Assembly: GCA_004297235.1 (NCBI GenBank)
Contig: SCUR01000046.1
Coordinates: 1-25,360 of the forward strand
DNA from: Candidatus Manganitrophaceae bacterium
Lineage (GTDB): Bacteria > Nitrospirota > Nitrospiria > SBBL01 > Manganitrophaceae
DNA length: 25,360 nucleotides
Direction of reading: 5' to 3'
Position 1 is the stretch's first letter. Every line of letters begins with the position of its first letter. The position numbers and the translations under genes were made by a program. A model generated the notes under the pieces. The model had not been told where the DNA came from and ran no database searches. It was given only the letters and a program-made list of their open reading frames with translations. Positions 22,779 to 25,360 of the stretch are shown here, piece by piece.

Positions 22779-24997
22779 AAGCCGCTCCGGTCGCGCCGTT
22801 CCGCGACAGCCGGGAGTATCTGGCCGCCGAGCTCGGCTGGCTCGACCGGGCCTTGTCGCTTTTGCTCCATCTTTTTCAGCAACGCGAGGGGAAGACGGAA
22901 GGCCAGGGGCTTTTCCTCTCCCAGAAAGAGGCCGAGCGGCTTCTCTCCCAGCGCCCGCCGGCCGACGATCCCGAAGCCGATGCGCTCCGCGCCTCCCTCG
23001 GTCGCTTGCGCAAGGAGATCTTCTCCCGGCGGAAGGCCGGTTTGGAGCAGGGGATTTATCTCTCTCTCCCCCACCTCGCCCACCTCTTTCAGCTCTCCCC
23101 GATCGAAGAGGCCGCCCTGATCGTCGCCCTCGCGCCGGAGCTCGATCCCAAATATGCCAAGCTCTACGCCTATCTTCAGGACGATCTCACCCGAAAATAT
23201 CCGAGCGTCGATCTGATTCTGACCCTCGCCCGGTTGCAGGGGGAGGTCGGCCCGCAAGGACGCTTCTTCTTCTCCTCCCAGGCGCCGCTGCTCCGCTGGC
23301 ATCTTCTCCACCCGATCGGAGAGACGGGGCTTCCGATCCCCCGGTTGAATCAGGGGGTGATGCTCGATGAGCGGATCGTCGCCTTTCTTCTGGAGATCGC
23401 GCAGTTCGATGGAAAGATTCTCCCCTATCTGCAGCCGGTTCGCCGGCGGGAAGCGGCCCCGCCGTCCCCCGTCGCGGAAATCGTCTCCCGGCTGCAGGAG
23501 CTGATCTCCTCTCAGTTCCAGCGGTCGGCCGCTCCGGCGCGAAAGGTCGTCGCCTATTTCTACGGCGCCGGCGCCGCCGACGGACGGGGAGTGGCCGAGG
23601 CGCTCTGCGAGGCGCTGAAGATTCACCTGATCGAGATCGATCTCACCGCCCTGCATCAGGCCGCCGTCGCGGGCGCCCTTCCCTTCGGCGAGGGGCTTCG
23701 CCGGATTGTCCGGGAAGCGTTGCTGCAGCCGGCCGCGCTTTATCTCTCCGGGTTCGAGAAGTGGCGGGAGGAAGGAAAAGGGGATGCCTCGGTCATGGAG
23801 TCTCTCTTGCGGGAGGCGTCGTGGCTCACCTTTATCGAAGGGACGCAGCCGTGGGTGCCGGGGGCGCTCTCCGAGGAGAGTCTTTTTCTCCCCTTCGCGC
23901 TTTCTCTCCCGGACCCCCGCCGCCGGATCGAGGGATGGAAGGGGTTGATGAAGCAGACGCCCGCGGCGATGGAGAAAGCGGAGGTCGAATCGCTTTCCCT
24001 CCGATATCGATTGACCCTCCGGGAGATGGAGGAGGCGATGCATCTCGCCCAGGATCGGGCGGCGCTGCGCTCCCCCGCGCGGCCGGAGGTGAAGGGGGAC
24101 GATCTGCTCTGGGCCTGCCGGGAACGCTCCCAAATCCATTTCGGCGGGCTGGCCCGCTCCATGACCCCCCGGGCCTCCTGGGAAGATCTGGTCCTCCCCG
24201 AACCGTTGCTCCAGCAGCTTCGAGAGATCGAGGCGCAGGTCCGGCACCGGCCGCAGGTCTTTCACGACTGGGGGTTCGAAAAGAAGTTGTTGCTCGGAAA
24301 GGGGATCTACATCCTCTTCATGGGGCCGAGCGGCACCGGGAAGACCCTGGCGGCGGAGGTCCTGGCGAAAACGCTGGGGCGGGATCTTTTGAAGGTCGAT
24401 CTCTCGGCGGTCGTCAGCAAGTACATCGGGGAGACGGAGAAGAACCTGCAGCGGATCTTCTCGGGGGCCGAGCGGTCGGATGCGATCCTCTTTTTCGACG
24501 AGGCCGACGCCCTCTTCGGGAAGCGCTCCGAGGTGAAAGATGCCCATGACCGCTACGCCAACATCGAAGTGAACTATCTTCTCCAGCGGCTGGAGGAGTA
24601 TGAGGGGATCGTGATCCTGGCGACGAACTTCGCACAGAACATCGACGAAGCGTTCTCCCGCCGCATTCAGATGAGCCTTGATTTCCCCTTCCCGAATGAA
24701 GCCTCCCGGTTAGAAATCTGGCGGAAGCATCTCCCGAAGGAGGCGCCGCTCGCCGACGAGGTCGATCTCGGATTTCTCGCGAGCCGGTTCAAGATCTCCG
24801 GCGGGAACATCCGGAACATCGTCTTGAACGCCGCCTTCCTGGCGGCGGAGGCGGAAGGAGCGATCGGGATGGCGCATCTCCTGCAGGCGACCCGGCGGGA
24901 GTATGAAAAGATGGGGAAGCTCTACACCGAATCGGAATTCGAGATTCCCGCGGCCTCGATGGCGGAACGGGTTGCTTCGAAGCGGAGGTCGAGATGA
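22775..24997 (+). CDS. Double-AAA ATPase of eCIS (Pvc15-like), first module degenerate
   Basis: The protein has 740 residues: a helical N-terminal region (1-250), then a first AAA-like module (about 255-385) with a ruined P-loop (YGAGAADGRG) and only a trace of Walker B (ALYLSGFEKW). The active AAA module spans about 468-715: Walker A GPSGTGKT (517-524), pore loop KYIGETEKNL (549-558), Walker B ILFFDEADALFG (571-582), sensor 1 ILATNF (614-619) and arginine fingers Arg629/Arg630. This matches the eCIS ATPase that is believed to assist assembly or cargo loading. It has ATGA overlaps at both ends. Confidence 0.95.
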   Translation: MKAAPVAPFRDSREYLAAELGWLDRALSLLLHLFQQREGKTEGQGLFLSQKEAERLLSQRPPADDPEADALRASLGRLRKEIFSRRKAGLEQGIYLSLPHLAHLFQLSPIEEAALIVALAPELDPKYAKLYAYLQDDLTRKYPSVDLILTLARLQGEVGPQGRFFFSSQAPLLRWHLLHPIGETGLPIPRLNQGVMLDERIVAFLLEIAQFDGKILPYLQPVRRREAAPPSPVAEIVSRLQELISSQFQRSAAPARKVVAYFYGAGAADGRGVAEALCEALKIHLIEIDLTALHQAAVAGALPFGEGLRRIVREALLQPAALYLSGFEKWREEGKGDASVMESLLREASWLTFIEGTQPWVPGALSEESLFLPFALSLPDPRRRIEGWKGLMKQTPAAMEKAEVESLSLRYRLTLREMEEAMHLAQDRAALRSPARPEVKGDDLLWACRERSQIHFGGLARSMTPRASWEDLVLPEPLLQQLREIEAQVRHRPQVFHDWGFEKKLLLGKGIYILFMGPSGTGKTLAAEVLAKTLGRDLLKVDLSAVVSKYIGETEKNLQRIFSGAERSDAILFFDEADALFGKRSEVKDAHDRYANIEVNYLLQRLEEYEGIVILATNFAQNIDEAFSRRIQMSLDFPFPNEASRLEIWRKHLPKEAPLADEVDLGFLASRFKISGGNIRNIVLNAAFLAAEAEGAIGMAHLLQATRREYEKMGKLYTESEFEIPAASMAERVASKRRSR

Positions 24998-25242
24998 TCC
25001 GGATCAAACGGGTTCGGATCGTTTATGATCGCCTCCCGCTCGATCCGCGGCAGGCGGCGACCCTTTCGCGGCAGGTGCTGGCGCAGGTGCAACGCGCGCT
25101 GGAGGGGGGACCATCCGGTCGGATCGACCGGCTCTCCCCGCCGACGATCCGCGTCTCGCCCGATGGAGCGAGCAAGCCGGAGATCGTCCGGCGCACCGCG
25201 GGGGCGATTCGTCAAGAAATTGCACACCGGCTCAAAAAGTAG
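24994..25242 (+). CDS. Small conserved eCIS-operon protein (82 aa)
   Basis: The 82 residues begin MIRIKRVRIVYDRLPLDP and contain ATLSRQVLAQVQRAL (helical) and LSPPTIRVSPDGAS, ending in a helical RRTAGAIRQEIAHRLKK. The protein is basic, and I do not know the family. Its ATG overlaps the ATPase stop (ATGA), so it belongs to the operon and is translated by coupling. It may be an assembly adaptor or a minor baseplate piece. Confidence 0.75.
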   Translation: MIRIKRVRIVYDRLPLDPRQAATLSRQVLAQVQRALEGGPSGRIDRLSPPTIRVSPDGASKPEIVRRTAGAIRQEIAHRLKK

Positions 25243-25251
25243 GAGGAGAGA

Positions 25252-25360
25252 ATGGGGAACGGGTTCTCCAATCAACCGAAGATTTTGAAGGGGGCGTTCG
25301 TCGATTCCAATCTGCTTGCCTTCCCGCCGCTGATCGTTCCGTTTCAGTTCAACCCGGAGA
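25252..25360 (+). CDS. LysM/Pvc7-type tail protein, N-terminal start (runs off window)
   Basis: ATG 25252 follows the strong ribosome site AGGAGGAGAGA. The first 36 residues (GNGFSNQPKILKGAFVDSN, then AFPPLIVPFQFNPE) match the start of eCIS tail proteins of the LysM-domain (gp53/Pvc7-like) family, which usually open with a segment ending in PFQFNPE or PFQYNPE. The rest is outside the window, so the family is a moderate-confidence call from the start alone. Confidence 0.7.
   Translation, partial: MGNGFSNQPKILKGAFVDSNLLAFPPLIVPFQFNPE

Noticed and set aside
22667..24547. 626-residue open frame on the minus strand
   Set aside because: It is antisense to the AAA ATPase, which has a complete Walker A, Walker B and sensor set.
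17479..25360. Contractile prophage or type VI secretion system
   Set aside because: DUF4255 cap, Pvc15-type ATPase and DUF4157 cargo point to eCIS. No capsid, terminase, integrase or T6SS TssJ/K/L/M-type gene is seen, though genes beyond the window could alter this.

Overview
The window is gene-dense, high-GC DNA from a Gram-negative, free-living type of bacterium. The signs are a lipoprotein signal, c-di-GMP signalling and strong AGGAGG-type ribosome sites. Its overall style resembles Nitrospirota such as Nitrospira or Manganitrophus relatives, but that placement is a low-confidence impression and no marker gene proves it. No tRNA, rRNA, CRISPR array or transposase was seen.

Left part (1-6828), housekeeping and signalling: the N-terminal part of a UbiB/ABC1 kinase-like protein (minus), an unrecognised acidic protein, a small zinc-ribbon membrane protein, a stand-alone response-regulator receiver (minus), and two tandem paralogous PAS-GGDEF-EAL proteins. 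The second paralogue has a broken GGDEF site but an intact EAL domain. The pair shares a near-identical 3' end and similar upstream DNA, which suggests duplication followed by gene conversion.

Middle part (6888-16484), all minus strand: a block of hydrolases and possible cargo. It holds a secreted beta-propeller of the streptogramin-lyase-like family, a lipoprotein emfourin-like inhibitor next to a protealysin-type M4 metallopeptidase, a peptidoglycan-binding plus lysozyme/chitosanase-like protein, and a serine-esterase/subtilisin fusion. It ends with an eCIS-core (DUF4157) protein carrying a second metallopeptidase-like motif plus a small beta-sandwich partner, and an M35-like peptidase that shares the eCIS-cargo N-terminal tag. 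The C-terminal beta-rich domain of that last protein lies in the -1 frame beyond a run of six G. Most of these enzymes have no signal peptide.

Right part (16802-25360), plus strand and divergent from the block above: the start of an extracellular contractile injection system (eCIS) operon. In order it encodes a small winged-helix-like protein, a small beta protein, tail sheath, tail tube, a T4-type baseplate chaperone-like protein, a proline-rich disordered protein, a DUF4255 (Pvc16-type) cap protein with a TIG-like domain, a double-AAA ATPase with a degenerate first module (Pvc15-type), a small conserved protein, and the start of a LysM/Pvc7-type tail protein that runs off the window. Spike, baseplate and tape-measure genes presumably follow.

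The likely logic is that the plus operon builds a contractile particle and the divergent minus block supplies its protease and toxin cargo, at least two members of which sit next to an inhibitor or possible immunity protein.
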